A DNA stretch of 64,000 nucleotides from Hoeflea sp. IMCC20628 (GCF_001011155.1 NZ_CP011479.1:514501-578500); one strand, 5' to 3'. Counted from the stretch's first letter, positions 26,178 to 35,069 are shown. A program made the numbers and translations. Notes: generated by a model from the letters alone, not told the origin.

Positions 26178-26978
26178 TCAGCTCTCGGTGAAGGCGTTGC
26201 CGCCGAGCAGGGCGGTCACTTCGTGGCCGGCTTCGATCAGCCTTGCACGGGTGTCTTCGCGCGAGACGAAATGGGGCGTCCGCAACCGGGTGATGAACGG
26301 GATCGTCAGCGCGGCGATGATGGCGCCGGAATAATCCCGCAAGGGGACCGAGATGTTGAACACCCCCTCGATCACTGCCGAGGGGCTTTCGCAATAGCCG
26401 CGCTCCTCGAATGCCTCGACATTCTTGAGGAAGGATTGGAGAATGTCCGGCTCGCCATTCTTGGCGCGCTGCAGGAATTTCTTGCTCTCGCTTTGGCTGA
26501 GCGCGCCAAACAGGATGGCGCCGGATGCGGTCTGCAGCATCGGCACACGGGCGCCGAGCCGCACGCTGGTGACATTGTTGCCGGGCGCGTCGACCTGGGC
26601 GATGATCAGGATGTCGTCACCATGCTGGATTGCCAGATGGATCGACTGGTTCACCTCCTGCGCCAGCTTGCGCATGGTTTCAATGGCGACCGAGGACAGG
26701 CGCCGGATCGGCGGATGACGGTGGGCAATCTCGAACAGCTTTGTGGTCAGGGCATAGCGTTCGGTCGAGGGCTCGAATGACACATAGCCGCGCTCGGTGA
26801 GCACTGCCAGCATGCGGAAGATCTCGCTGATCGAGCGGTCCAGCGCCTTGGCGATATCGCTCTTTCGCATGCCGTCGGCATCGGAAGCCAGCAGCTCGAG
26901 AATGTCGAGCCCCTTGGAGAGAGCGGGTGCAGTGTATTTGCCGCTCTTCATGTCATCTGAATCCGGTGTGTTGTTCAT
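26178..26978 (-). CDS. IclR-family transcriptional regulator
   Basis: 266 residues. The N-terminal winged helix-turn-helix (ALSKGLDILELLASDADG, RKSDIAKALDRSISEIFRML) is followed by the IclR effector domain (about 90-255), ending in PFITRLRTPH. Such regulators bind small acids or sugar metabolites and control the neighbouring catabolic operon. It lies between the lactonase gene and the solute-binding-like gene and is the only regulator in the 11.3-33 kb island, so it probably controls both strands. Effector unknown. Confidence 0.9.
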   Translation of the reverse strand: MNNTPDSDDMKSGKYTAPALSKGLDILELLASDADGMRKSDIAKALDRSISEIFRMLAVLTERGYVSFEPSTERYALTTKLFEIAHRHPPIRRLSSVAIETMRKLAQEVNQSIHLAIQHGDDILIIAQVDAPGNNVTSVRLGARVPMLQTASGAILFGALSQSESKKFLQRAKNGEPDILQSFLKNVEAFEERGYCESPSAVIEGVFNISVPLRDYSGAIIAALTIPFITRLRTPHFVSREDTRARLIEAGHEVTALLGGNAFTES

Positions 26979-27079
26979 GCCATCCTCGTCCGATCAAGCC
27001 ACGCCATGGCTTTGCCTGAAATCGGGTGGCTTTGCAAATGGGCGGATTGTGGCCGACGGAGGCGATGACGCTGTTCATG

Positions 27080-28189
27080 TCATGATCCTCCGGGCAAAAA
27101 GCCGACACATGTCGGGGTGCCGATGTCGAGGTGGAAATCGAGAGGCTTCAAGGCGTCGTCCTTGCCGATGGCAAAAAAGCTGACCCGGTCGCTGTCCTGG
27201 TTGGCGACCGCCATTATCTCGCCGCTCGGCGCGCAGGCGAAGTATCGTGGTGTTTGCCCGCCACTTGCCACATGGTCGATAAACCGCGGCGTACCTGTTT
27301 CCGGATCAATCGCGATGCGTGCAATCGAATCGTGGCCGCGATTGGCGACGTAGAGATGCCGGCCAGACGGGGCGAGAGCGATTTCCGACGTGTGGTTGAG
27401 GATCGAACAGTCAGCGGGAATGGTGCGGCATTTGCCGACGATCTCCAGCGCGCCGGTCTCGAGATCAACTTTGAGGCTGGTGATGGAAGAATCCAGTTCG
27501 CCACAGACATGAACAAAGGCGCCATCATGGGAGAAGGCGAGATGGCGCGGGCCAGTGCCTGGTTCGAGCGCAATGGTGTGCGCCAGAGCAATCGCTCCGG
27601 TTTCAGCATCGAAGCGATAGACCATCAGCGCGTCGGCGCCGAGATCAGAGACGATGACATGCCGGTTGTCGGCGGTTGTCAGCGCTGCATGCGGATGCGA
27701 GCGGCCCTGGCGCGGCAATTGCGGGCCGGTGCCGGTCTGGCGGGCGCTGGCGGCAATCTCGCCGACGCCGGTTTCAGCGTTCACGGCGACAATCGCCAGC
27801 GCCTGATCGCGGCCGCCGAGATCCTCGTCCCAGCCATGATTGGTGACCAGAACGAAGCGTCCGGTCCGGTCGAGGCTGAGATGGGCGGTGATGGAGCCGG
27901 CCGAGGACTGGCGCCCAAGCTGTGTGATGGTCTTGCGGTCGGGCGACAGCGCGAAGCCGGTGACGGCACCTTCGGGCCATAAGGGCATTTCGCAGCTCGC
28001 GTAAAGCCGGTCTGCCGCCTTGTTGGCAATCACAAAGGTCGGGTTCTCGATGTCTCCGAAGCTGGACAGAAGATTTGCGGAGCTGTGTTCCGGATCAATC
28101 CGGAAGATCGAGATGCCCGGCGAGTTCGAGGTGGCGAAATAGCCGGTGGGTTGATTGCAGCCGCTGACGAAAAGATCGGTCATGGTCAA
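27080..28189 (-). CDS. Lactonase-family beta-propeller protein (Pgl/YbhE type)
   Basis: 369 residues without a signal peptide. Repeated blades (for example SSAGSITAHLSLDRTGRFVLV, GRSHPHAALTTADNRHVIVSDL, GPRHLAFSHDGAFVHVCGE, shown in part) are those of the 6-phosphogluconolactonase-like seven-bladed propeller family. It probably opens a sugar lactone to the acid, supplying the step between the sugar dehydrogenase and the dehydratases of the plus strand. The start overlaps the end of the permease gene (ATGA at 28189-28186), so it is part of the transport operon. Confidence 0.85.
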   Translation of the reverse strand: MTMTDLFVSGCNQPTGYFATSNSPGISIFRIDPEHSSANLLSSFGDIENPTFVIANKAADRLYASCEMPLWPEGAVTGFALSPDRKTITQLGRQSSAGSITAHLSLDRTGRFVLVTNHGWDEDLGGRDQALAIVAVNAETGVGEIAASARQTGTGPQLPRQGRSHPHAALTTADNRHVIVSDLGADALMVYRFDAETGAIALAHTIALEPGTGPRHLAFSHDGAFVHVCGELDSSITSLKVDLETGALEIVGKCRTIPADCSILNHTSEIALAPSGRHLYVANRGHDSIARIAIDPETGTPRFIDHVASGGQTPRYFACAPSGEIMAVANQDSDRVSFFAIGKDDALKPLDFHLDIGTPTCVGFLPGGS

Positions 28190-29154
28190 ATATCCTGTGC
28201 CACTGTGCGTTCACGGCCATAAAGGCTGACCAGAACCAGAATGCCAAGCCCGAGGCCTGCCTGCACGGCGGAGGGGTTGAAGCCGAGGCCGATCAGCAAT
28301 GTGTTGACCTCGATCAGCACCGCCGCGCCGATGGCCGTACCGACATAGGAGCCGCTGCCGCCGACCAGCGCCGTGCCGCCAATCACCACGGCGGCGATGG
28401 TCTGGAACAGATAGGGCTCGCCAACACCGGCATAGGCCGAGCCGGAAAAGCCGAGCAGCAGGATGCCGGCGAGGGCTGCAAAAAAGCCGCTGATGGCAAA
28501 GGTCACGGTCCAGGTGAAGACCGGGCGGATCAGCGCATAGCGCGCTGCACTCGGATTGCTGCCCAGCGCATAGAGCTGGCGGCCGAAAGTGGTGCGCCTG
28601 AGCACCAGAACCACCAGTGCAATCAGCACGAACACGGCGGGAACCAGTCCCGGAAACGGCAGCGGGCCAAGCGTGCCGCCGATCGAGACAAAGTCGGAGA
28701 TGAATTGCGGCGCACTGCCGGAGGGAAAGCCGCCGGTCCATTGCTGCACGGCGCCCAGCGCCACGGTGCCGACGCCAAGCGTGACGATCAGCGGATGGAC
28801 GCCAAGGCCTGCGGAAATCAAACCGTTCAGCGCGCCGATGCCAAGTGCGAGCAGCGAGACGATGACGAAGACCAGCGCAAAATCCATGCCGTCGCCGTAA
28901 AGTTGGGCGGCCACGACATTGGCTACGCCGACGACGAACGGGATCGACAGATCGATGCCGCCAAGAATGATCACCAGCGTCTGGCCGACGGAGGCGACGG
29001 CGAGCAGCGCACTGAGCACCAGCATGGAACGCAGGGTGAAGATCGAGCCATATCCGTCGATCAGGGCGATGCCGGTCAGATGGAGGATCACCACCATCAG
29101 CAGCGCGCCATAGAGCCGGTTGCGTTTGAATGCGGTCGTGACCGTCTGCATCAT
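28186..29154 (-). CDS. RbsC-family ABC sugar permease, second of two
   Basis: 322 residues from the ATG at 29154, which overlaps the stop of the upstream permease gene. About nine membrane segments and the family stretch LGSNPSAARYALIRPVF, then VVIGGTALVGGSGSYVGTAIGA, are seen. Importers with two different RbsC-like permeases are known from the galactofuranose system YtfT/YjfF, so this pair may form a heterodimer pore. Confidence 0.92.
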   Translation of the reverse strand: MMQTVTTAFKRNRLYGALLMVVILHLTGIALIDGYGSIFTLRSMLVLSALLAVASVGQTLVIILGGIDLSIPFVVGVANVVAAQLYGDGMDFALVFVIVSLLALGIGALNGLISAGLGVHPLIVTLGVGTVALGAVQQWTGGFPSGSAPQFISDFVSIGGTLGPLPFPGLVPAVFVLIALVVLVLRRTTFGRQLYALGSNPSAARYALIRPVFTWTVTFAISGFFAALAGILLLGFSGSAYAGVGEPYLFQTIAAVVIGGTALVGGSGSYVGTAIGAAVLIEVNTLLIGLGFNPSAVQAGLGLGILVLVSLYGRERTVAQDI

Positions 29155-30140
29155 GACCGGTCTCCTTTGGGAAACAGCCACTGTTCGATCTGCGTGGCCG
29201 ACACGGCGATCACCAGAATGGTGCCGTAGGCCATCTGCAGGATGAAGGTGGAGACGTTGAAATAGACCAGCAGGCTCTGCAGCAGAAAGATTGCCGCAGC
29301 CCCGGTGACGGCATGAAGCGGTCCGCCTCGGCCACCGGCCAGGCTGATGCCGCCGAGTGCGACGGCCGAGATTGCCAGCAGGGTGTAATTAGCGCCGATA
29401 TTGGGATCTGCCGAGCCGATCAGCGCGGTCAGCGACAGGGCGGCAAAACCGGCAAAGACGCCGCCGAGCACATAGGCGAGAAACCGCACCAAGGTGACAT
29501 TGACTCCAGCGGTGTAGGCGGCGCGATCGTCGCTGCCGCAGGCCATCAGCAGCGCGATATAGGGTATTCGCGTCAGGCCAAACCAGATGAGGCCGATGCC
29601 GGCAAGCGGCAGGATCGACCAGCCGCCAGACATGGTTCGGAGCCAGTCGGGAATGGTGCCGCTGGGGGAGGGCACCAGGGTCGTGGTCAGGCCGCCGAGG
29701 ATGAGGAAGGTGCCCAGTGTGGCAACGATGGGCTGGATGCGCATGATGGTGACGAGAAAGCCGTTGAAGGCTCCGAAGGCCGCACCGATGGCGACACTGG
29801 CGGCGATCACCGGCACCGGTCCGGTCAGCCCGGCCTCGCCCATGACGAAGACCACGATGATGACATTGATGAAGCCCATCAGCGGTCCAATGGAAATATC
29901 CAACCCGCCGCGGCCCGACAGGATTGACGGGCTGGAGGCGAGGGCTGCGCCAATCAGCGGGGCTGCCAGTCCGATCACCGTGCCCCAGGCCGAGGGCATG
30001 AAGCGCTGCGGGTTGAACCAGATATTGAGGATCAGCAGGACGATGAGGATGGTGCCGCCAAAGCCGATGCGGCCGAGCAGGCTGCGCAGGTGCAGCATAC
30101 GTCGATCATCTCGCGGCAAGGTGTTGGTCGACACGGTCAT
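29151..30140 (-). CDS. RbsC-family ABC sugar permease, first of two
   Basis: 329 residues, hydrophobic throughout with about nine membrane segments. The family stretch ALGGISLAGGRGGPLHAVTGAA is present near the C-terminus. The start overlaps the ATPase C-half gene (ATGA at 30140-30137), and the end overlaps the next permease. It pairs with 28186-29154 as the membrane part of the importer. Confidence 0.92.
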   Translation of the reverse strand: MTVSTNTLPRDDRRMLHLRSLLGRIGFGGTILIVLLILNIWFNPQRFMPSAWGTVIGLAAPLIGAALASSPSILSGRGGLDISIGPLMGFINVIIVVFVMGEAGLTGPVPVIAASVAIGAAFGAFNGFLVTIMRIQPIVATLGTFLILGGLTTTLVPSPSGTIPDWLRTMSGGWSILPLAGIGLIWFGLTRIPYIALLMACGSDDRAAYTAGVNVTLVRFLAYVLGGVFAGFAALSLTALIGSADPNIGANYTLLAISAVALGGISLAGGRGGPLHAVTGAAAIFLLQSLLVYFNVSTFILQMAYGTILVIAVSATQIEQWLFPKGDRS

Positions 30141-30877
30141 GCGGCCTCTCCGAACATGCCCGCCAGAACGCGTGCGTTGGTCTTTTCATCGCCGGAAAGT
30201 TCCACCGAGATGTCCTTATCGCGGAAGACGATGACCCGGTCAGCCAGGTTGATGGCTTCCTCGATCTCGGTCGAGACGATCACCAGGGTCATGCCTTTGG
30301 CGGCGAGGTCGCGAAACAGCCGGTAGAGCATGGTGCGGGTTGCCACATCGACGCCGCGGGTCGGATCGTTGAGCAGCAGCACCCGCGGCTCGCTGGCCAG
30401 AAGCCGGGCAACGAGTACCTTTTGCTGATTGCCGCCCGACAGCGAGGTGATCGGATTGCGCGGATTGTCGGTGACGATGCCGAGCAGCTGCTGGTAATGG
30501 GCAAAGCGCCGGTCGCGTTGCTTTTGGCTGATCAGCCCGAAGAATGAATCGCGTGCAGACGAGCTGATTGCGAAATTGTCGAGGATCGACTGGCTCGGGA
30601 AAATGCCGTTCTCGCGCCGGTCGCGGGGCAGGAAGGCGACGCCGAGCCTGTGGGCATGGCGGCCACCGCGGAGCTTTTCGGCCCCCTTGGCACCGGGCGT
30701 GAAAACGCCGCCGGAGACCGGCCTGTTCCAGCCTGCCAATGTTTCGAGAAACTTCTCCTGGCCATGGCCGTCGAGTCCGGCCAGGCAGATGATCTGTCCG
30801 GCCGGGAAATTGAGTGTCACCGGTGAGGCGCCATCTGTGTGCACCAGGTCAGCGGTTTCGAGCGAGGTCTGGTTCAT
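30137..30877 (-). CDS. RbsA-type ATPase, C-terminal nucleotide-binding domain as a separate protein
   Basis: 246 residues that match only the second half of an RbsA/MglA-type ATPase. It has a degenerate Walker A (GLDGHGQEKFLETLAG), LPRDRRENGIF, signature LSGGNQQKVLVARLL and Walker B VLLLNDPTRGVDV. As in RbsA second domains, the P-loop lacks GKS/T. In most bacteria both domains are in one about 500-residue chain. Here the gene starts within the last codons of the N-half gene (ATGA, 30877-30874), so both halves are made together and would assemble as a heterodimer. Confidence 0.9.
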   Translation of the reverse strand: MNQTSLETADLVHTDGASPVTLNFPAGQIICLAGLDGHGQEKFLETLAGWNRPVSGGVFTPGAKGAEKLRGGRHAHRLGVAFLPRDRRENGIFPSQSILDNFAISSSARDSFFGLISQKQRDRRFAHYQQLLGIVTDNPRNPITSLSGGNQQKVLVARLLASEPRVLLLNDPTRGVDVATRTMLYRLFRDLAAKGMTLVIVSTEIEEAINLADRVIVFRDKDISVELSGDEKTNARVLAGMFGEAA

Positions 30878-31620
30878 TGCGCGGCGGCCTTTTCGTCGAG
30901 ACCGCGCGCGGGCGGCGCCATTTTTGCCAGAAGATCGGCGGCGGTGAAGCTGCCGCGGGAAAACGAGCCGGCATGCATGCCACTGCGCAGGATCGACACA
31001 TCGTCGGACAGGCGCATGACTTCCTCCATGCGATGGGAAATGAAGATCACCAGTTTGCCCTCTGCGGCCATGCGCTCCATCACCGCAAACACGGCTTCGC
31101 GGTCACCATGGTCGAGTGCGGCGGTGGCCTCGTCGAGAATGAGAATTTTCGGGTTGCGGGCCAGCGCGCGGGCTATCACCACGATCTGCTGGGCGGCAAG
31201 CGGCAATTTGCCGGCTTCAAGGTCGAGCGGCAATTGGCGCGCGCCCAGTGTGTCGAGCACGCTCTCGATCAGCGCTGTTCGTTCAGCCTTGCTGGCGCGG
31301 TGGCGGAAGGGACCGTCGAGGCCAAGTATAATGTTGTCGGCGACGCTCCGGTCGGGTGCAATCAGCACTTCCTGGAACACGGTGGCAAAGCCGAGATCGA
31401 GCAGGTCACGCAAGCGGCCCAGTGGCAGCGGTTGTCCGTCGAGCCGGATCGAACCGCTGTCGGGGGTGACAATGCCGGAGAGGATCTTGACCAGCGTGCT
31501 TTTGCCCGAGCCGTTTTCACCCAGAACGCAATGAACAGTTCCGGGTTTGAAGTCTATCGAAACATCGCGGAGCGCGACGGTTTCGCCATAGGACTTGGAG
31601 AGGGCTTCAACTTTGATCAT
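30874..31620 (-). CDS. RbsA-type ATPase, N-terminal nucleotide-binding domain as a separate protein
   Basis: 248 residues from ATG 31620 (MIKVEALSK). Walker A GENGSGKST, Q-loop FQEVL, a somewhat divergent signature LPLAAQQIVVIARALA, Walker B ILILDEATAALD and H-loop ISHRMEEVM are all present, so it can hydrolyse ATP. The frame stops where an RbsA protein would continue into its second domain, and that domain is the next gene. A long open frame upstream has no ribosome site and overlaps the binding-protein gene. Confidence 0.9.
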   Translation of the reverse strand: MIKVEALSKSYGETVALRDVSIDFKPGTVHCVLGENGSGKSTLVKILSGIVTPDSGSIRLDGQPLPLGRLRDLLDLGFATVFQEVLIAPDRSVADNIILGLDGPFRHRASKAERTALIESVLDTLGARQLPLDLEAGKLPLAAQQIVVIARALARNPKILILDEATAALDHGDREAVFAVMERMAAEGKLVIFISHRMEEVMRLSDDVSILRSGMHAGSFSRGSFTAADLLAKMAPPARGLDEKAAAQ

Positions 31621-31637
31621 GATCGGAATTCCCAAAG

Positions 31638-31663
31638 CCCGGCCCGGCTTGCGCCGGACCGGG
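31638..31663 (-). promoter_or_regulatory. Hairpin between solute-binding protein and ATPase genes
   Basis: Stem CCGGTCCGGC / GCCGGGCCGG (one T-G mismatch) around a GCAA loop, read on the minus strand. GCAA is a stable tetraloop. It stands just after the binding-protein stop at 31676 and before the ATPase start; there is no T-run. It probably protects the upstream mRNA or attenuates transcription. Confidence 0.6.
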
Positions 31664-31675
31664 GTATTGATGGCA

Positions 31676-32845
31676 TCAGTTGCAAGCCTTGGGAGACTTT
31701 GCGTAATCCCAGCCGGGAACCGGAGCAGGGTTCTTGAAATACCCGTCCATTTGATCGGCCGGCAGCGGGTCGGTGGCAGGAACCGGGAAGACCGAGACGG
31801 CATCCGGTGTCATGCAGCTCTCATACATGCCCGCCAGATCCGATCCGGAAATCACCGGAAGCGGCACCATCAGGGTGTTGAGCTTGGGCGCCTGGCCCTG
31901 CAGGACCCGGACGGCTGCGCGGAACAGGGTCTGTGCCGTCATGTGCGGCAGCACGCCATGGCCTTCGAAGCGGTAGGTGTCCTTGTTCTCGTTCCAGTAG
32001 CCCAGCGCATCGCCGGTGATCGAGCCGGTGATCAGCGGCGCATCGCGACCGGCCTGCTTGAAGGCTTCGGCAACGGTGCGCGATTCCGAACCCGTGGTCC
32101 AGACCGCATCGACCTGGCCGGGATAGGTGGCCAGCGCCTGCAACAGCACGCTCTTGGTCACATTGGCAGTCCAGTTGCCGTTGACGGTGCGGGCCACCTT
32201 GATGCCGGGGTGTTCGGCCAAAGCTGCGTCTGCACCGGCCTTTTCCTGCAGCACGATCGGGTGACCGGCGAGGCCTTCGACCATCATGATGGTGGCGTCT
32301 TCACCGGCGGTCTTGGCGATGGCTTCAATCATGTCATAGCCCCAACGGTAGTAGTTGGAATCGACATTGATCGCATAGGGGCTTGTCACCGCTCCGGCGG
32401 CGGTGATGAAGGGAATGCCCGCATCATAAGCTGCCTTGATGGCGTCGTTGAGCGCGGTCGACGAGCTGACAACGGACGTAATGACAGTGCATTTCCTGTC
32501 GATGAAGGTGCGGATCTGGTTGATCTGCTGGCCGACATCGCCATTGGAATCGGAGATCTCGAAAGTGGCATTGATGCCGGCATCGGACAGGCCCTCGACC
32601 AGGCGCTTGAGCTCGTTGGTGACGGTGACGCGCCAGGGATTGCCCTGATAGGATTCCGAATGGCACCATTTCCAGTCGCCATCGGCAACCTTGAAATCAT
32701 CATAGGCGGACGGAAAAATTTCCGAGGATGCGCCGAGATAAAGACCGGGAAGATCGCCCGGCAAATCCTTGTAGAGCGCCTCATCGGCAAAAGCAGTGCT
32801 GCTCGCAAGCAACAGCGCCGGCAAAATGTACTTCATCTTGGACAT
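31676..32845 (-). CDS. ABC sugar importer, periplasmic binding protein (RbsB-like, Peripla_BP)
   Basis: 389 residues from ATG 32845 (MSKMKYILPALLLASSTAFA), preceded by GGGAGAGAAC. The signal peptide ends near residue 20. The mature part has the type I fold of ribose-type binding proteins: NGDVGQQINQIRTFIDRKCTVI, GIPFITAAGAV, NYYRWGYDMIEAIAK, WTTGSESRTVAEAFKQAG. At about 370 mature residues it is longer than RbsB or YtfQ (about 295), with extra sequence at both ends. It serves the operon running to 27080. The longer frame upstream to 33277 is spurious. Confidence 0.9.
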   Translation of the reverse strand: MSKMKYILPALLLASSTAFADEALYKDLPGDLPGLYLGASSEIFPSAYDDFKVADGDWKWCHSESYQGNPWRVTVTNELKRLVEGLSDAGINATFEISDSNGDVGQQINQIRTFIDRKCTVITSVVSSSTALNDAIKAAYDAGIPFITAAGAVTSPYAINVDSNYYRWGYDMIEAIAKTAGEDATIMMVEGLAGHPIVLQEKAGADAALAEHPGIKVARTVNGNWTANVTKSVLLQALATYPGQVDAVWTTGSESRTVAEAFKQAGRDAPLITGSITGDALGYWNENKDTYRFEGHGVLPHMTAQTLFRAAVRVLQGQAPKLNTLMVPLPVISGSDLAGMYESCMTPDAVSVFPVPATDPLPADQMDGYFKNPAPVPGWDYAKSPKACN

Positions 32846-32999
32846 AAGTTCTCTCCCGGTTGATCTGGCCATCCCGGATCTGTCGCCGAAGACCGGAAAC
32901 ATTGGGGATGGGTATGGCTTGGTGTGATTGTTGGTTTGCGGCGCGCATGCGACCCGCGTCCTGATGCAGGAAATCCTCCCTTTTTCTGCATCGTGGCTT

Positions 33000-33028
33000 T
33001 TGTATATGATAATTATTTTCATATGCAA
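33000..33028. promoter_or_regulatory. AT-rich palindrome upstream of the RbsB-like gene
   Basis: TTGTATATGATAATTATTTTCATATGCAA is an almost perfect inverted repeat, with arms TTG(T/C)ATATGA(T/A)AAT. It lies about 160 bp before the binding-protein start. The outer part TTGTATA/TTGCATA resembles the dyad at 12461-12488, so the same regulator could bind both. The rest of 32846-33438 shows no gene. Confidence 0.5.
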
Positions 33029-33438
33029 TTGAATTTGGCAAGTCCAGAAGTTGAGATCTTGATGCTTTGAATTGGTTTTTGGTGCGCTGAAGACCGGCAT
33101 GGCGCCCGGGGAGGCAGAACAGGCATCTTGTAGCGGCGGTTGAGTGTGGATACTCTGAGGCGGCGTCGGCTGCGACGAAGCTGGACTGCAAGCTTGGCTA
33201 TTGCAGACTGTCAAACGGCATTCATGACACTCAAATCCATACGCTGCTTCGCCGGAGGCAGCGACGTTCGCGCGCATGCTGATTGTTGGCCTGACGTCGG
33301 AGCTATTATGGGTGGCAGTCAGCTCTGGTGTTGAGACTGCTCAGCTTCATTCCGAAAATATTGATAGGGTTGCCAACGCCGCTTCATCGCGAAAAGCGAA
33401 GGTCCGAAGACTGTGGTCAGTTGGGGCGCGCGCAAGAT

Positions 33439-33465
33439 GACGGCCTGAGCAACATTCAGGCCGTC
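33439..33465 (-). terminator. Hairpin after kdgK
   Basis: Perfect 10-bp stem GACGGCCTGA / TCAGGCCGTC with a 7-nt loop, six bases past the kdgK stop. It lacks a long T-run, so it may be a weak or assisted terminator. Confidence 0.6.
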
Positions 33466-33471
33466 AGCCAA

Positions 33472-34368
33472 TCACAGTTCGACTAGCGCGCCACGCCTTG
33501 TGATGACCTTGGCGGCCAGAGCTGAGCCGGCCGCAATTGCCGTGTTCAGATCGGAGCAGTCCAGATAGCTCGCAAGAAATGCCGCATTGAAGCTGTCTCC
33601 CGCGGCGGTTGAGTCAACAACATTTTCGACCTTCGATGGGGTGAAACCGCTGGTCTGTCCGCCAGAGAGAGACAAGACGTCTGCGTCGCCATTCTTGACC
33701 ACAACCAGCGGCGCGCCGGCATCGGCATAGCGGCGGGCGGTATCACCCGGCGTTGCGTCGCCAAAGAAGGTTGCCTCGTCCTCGAAAGAGGGAAGCAGGA
33801 TGTCGCTGACGCTTGCGGCAGTCATTACCGTTTGCCGCGTTGTCTCTGGACTGTCCCACAGGCGCAGCCGCAAATTGGGATCAAACGCTATCGTTGCGCC
33901 ATTGCGGCGCGCTGTTGCAAGGGCGTCAAACAGCGTTGAACGGTTCTGCGGAGACAAAATCGCCAGCGTGATCCCGGACAGGTAGATCAGGCTGGCGGTT
34001 GAAAGCGCAGCCTCCAGAAATGCAGGATCATTGGCCAGTCTGCGGGCCGCTGAATCCGAGCGCCAGTAGGCAAAACTGCGTTCGCCATTATCGAGCTGAA
34101 TAAGGTAGAGGCCGACAGTGCAACCCGGCAGTCTTTGAACGAATTCTGTCTCGATCCCGGCATCGCGGATAAAATCGGTCATACGCTCAGATACCGCATC
34201 GTCGCCGACCGCAGTGAGATAGGCAACTTCCCATTCCGGCTTCAATATTTGCCGCGCATACCAGGCCGTGTTGAGCGTGTCACCGGCAAAGCCGAGGCTA
34301 TAGTCGCCGTCGGCCGTGGGCGCCATTTCGACCATGCATTCGCCTATCGAAAGAAACCGCTGCGTCAT
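33472..34368 (-). CDS. kdgK: 2-keto-3-deoxygluconate kinase (PfkB family)
   Basis: 298 residues. It has the PfkB start FLSIGECMVEMAP, GFAGDTLNTAWYAR, YLSGITLAIL and the catalytic end VDSTAAGDSFNAAFL, in which the Asp acts as base and AAGD forms the anion hole. The N-terminal pattern GECMVE(M/L) is typical of KdgK. It phosphorylates KDG to KDPG, the last step from the hexuronates degraded by the plus-strand genes to 43964. The stop of this gene precedes a hairpin. The start overlaps the end of the GntR gene by four bases. KDPG aldolase is not in the window. Confidence 0.9.
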   Translation of the reverse strand: MTQRFLSIGECMVEMAPTADGDYSLGFAGDTLNTAWYARQILKPEWEVAYLTAVGDDAVSERMTDFIRDAGIETEFVQRLPGCTVGLYLIQLDNGERSFAYWRSDSAARRLANDPAFLEAALSTASLIYLSGITLAILSPQNRSTLFDALATARRNGATIAFDPNLRLRLWDSPETTRQTVMTAASVSDILLPSFEDEATFFGDATPGDTARRYADAGAPLVVVKNGDADVLSLSGGQTSGFTPSKVENVVDSTAAGDSFNAAFLASYLDCSDLNTAIAAGSALAAKVITRRGALVEL

Positions 34369-35069
34369 GTGTCGGGCTCGTCGGCGAAATAGCGAAGGTG
34401 GTCCGCTCTGATGCGCACAATCTGCTCCTTGATGCGTGAGAGGTGGATGCGCATGTGATGCATTGCCTTGTCTTCGTCGCGCGCGCGGATCGCCTCCATC
34501 ACTTTCAGGTGGTCATTGAAAGCGTCCTGGGAGGCGAATGACAGCGAGAGAAAACGCACCCTGTCCATATGCGCCTTGTTTTCGCGAATGATGTCCCAGG
34601 CAAAGCTCAGTCCGGCGCGTTCACAGATTTCCTTGTGGAACTGATCGTCAAAGCCATGAAAGCTGACCGGATCCTTGTCTTCGACCGCCTGCCGTTGCTT
34701 TTCAAGGATCACATCCAGGGCAGCGTGGTCGTCTTCGGTGAGCACCCGGCAGGCGATGCGCACGGTTTCCGCTTCAAGCGCATTGCGGACAAAGCGCGCC
34801 TGCAGCACGCCGATTGACGAAATCTGCGAGACCATGGTCGAGCGTTGCGGCCGGATCGACAGGAAGCCGAGTTTCGACAGGCGATAGAATGCATCCCTGA
34901 CGGGCTGGCGCGACACGCCCAGTGCCTTGGCAACCTCAGCCTCCGACATCTTGGTTCCCGGCGGCAATTCAAGCAGCAGGATCTGGCTGTGCAATTCGTC
35001 AAACACCGTGTCGGCGACCGAAGGGCGGTTGAGTGGTTCAAGGGCCCGCAAAGGGGATGGTACGGACAT
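34365..35069 (-). CDS. GntR/FadR-family regulator of the hexuronate locus
   Basis: 234 residues from ATG 35069 (MSVPSPLRALE); twelve codons upstream are open but lack a better site. An N-terminal winged helix (SEAEVAKALGVSRQPVRDAFYRL) is followed by an FCD effector domain with metal-binding type His/Asp residues (DDQFHKEICERAG, HLKVMEAIRARD). UxuR, ExuR and KdgR-like GntR repressors of this type bind uronate intermediates. The gene is divergent from uxaC with a 97-bp gap that contains ACTAG/CTAGT arms. It is coupled to kdgK. Confidence 0.9.
   Translation of the reverse strand: MSVPSPLRALEPLNRPSVADTVFDELHSQILLLELPPGTKMSEAEVAKALGVSRQPVRDAFYRLSKLGFLSIRPQRSTMVSQISSIGVLQARFVRNALEAETVRIACRVLTEDDHAALDVILEKQRQAVEDKDPVSFHGFDDQFHKEICERAGLSFAWDIIRENKAHMDRVRFLSLSFASQDAFNDHLKVMEAIRARDEDKAMHHMRIHLSRIKEQIVRIRADHLRYFADEPDT

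Noticed and set aside
31676-33277. 533-codon version of the RbsB-like binding protein
   Set aside because: The signal peptide and a good ribosome-binding site mark ATG 32845 as the start; the upstream 144 codons run through the promoter palindrome.
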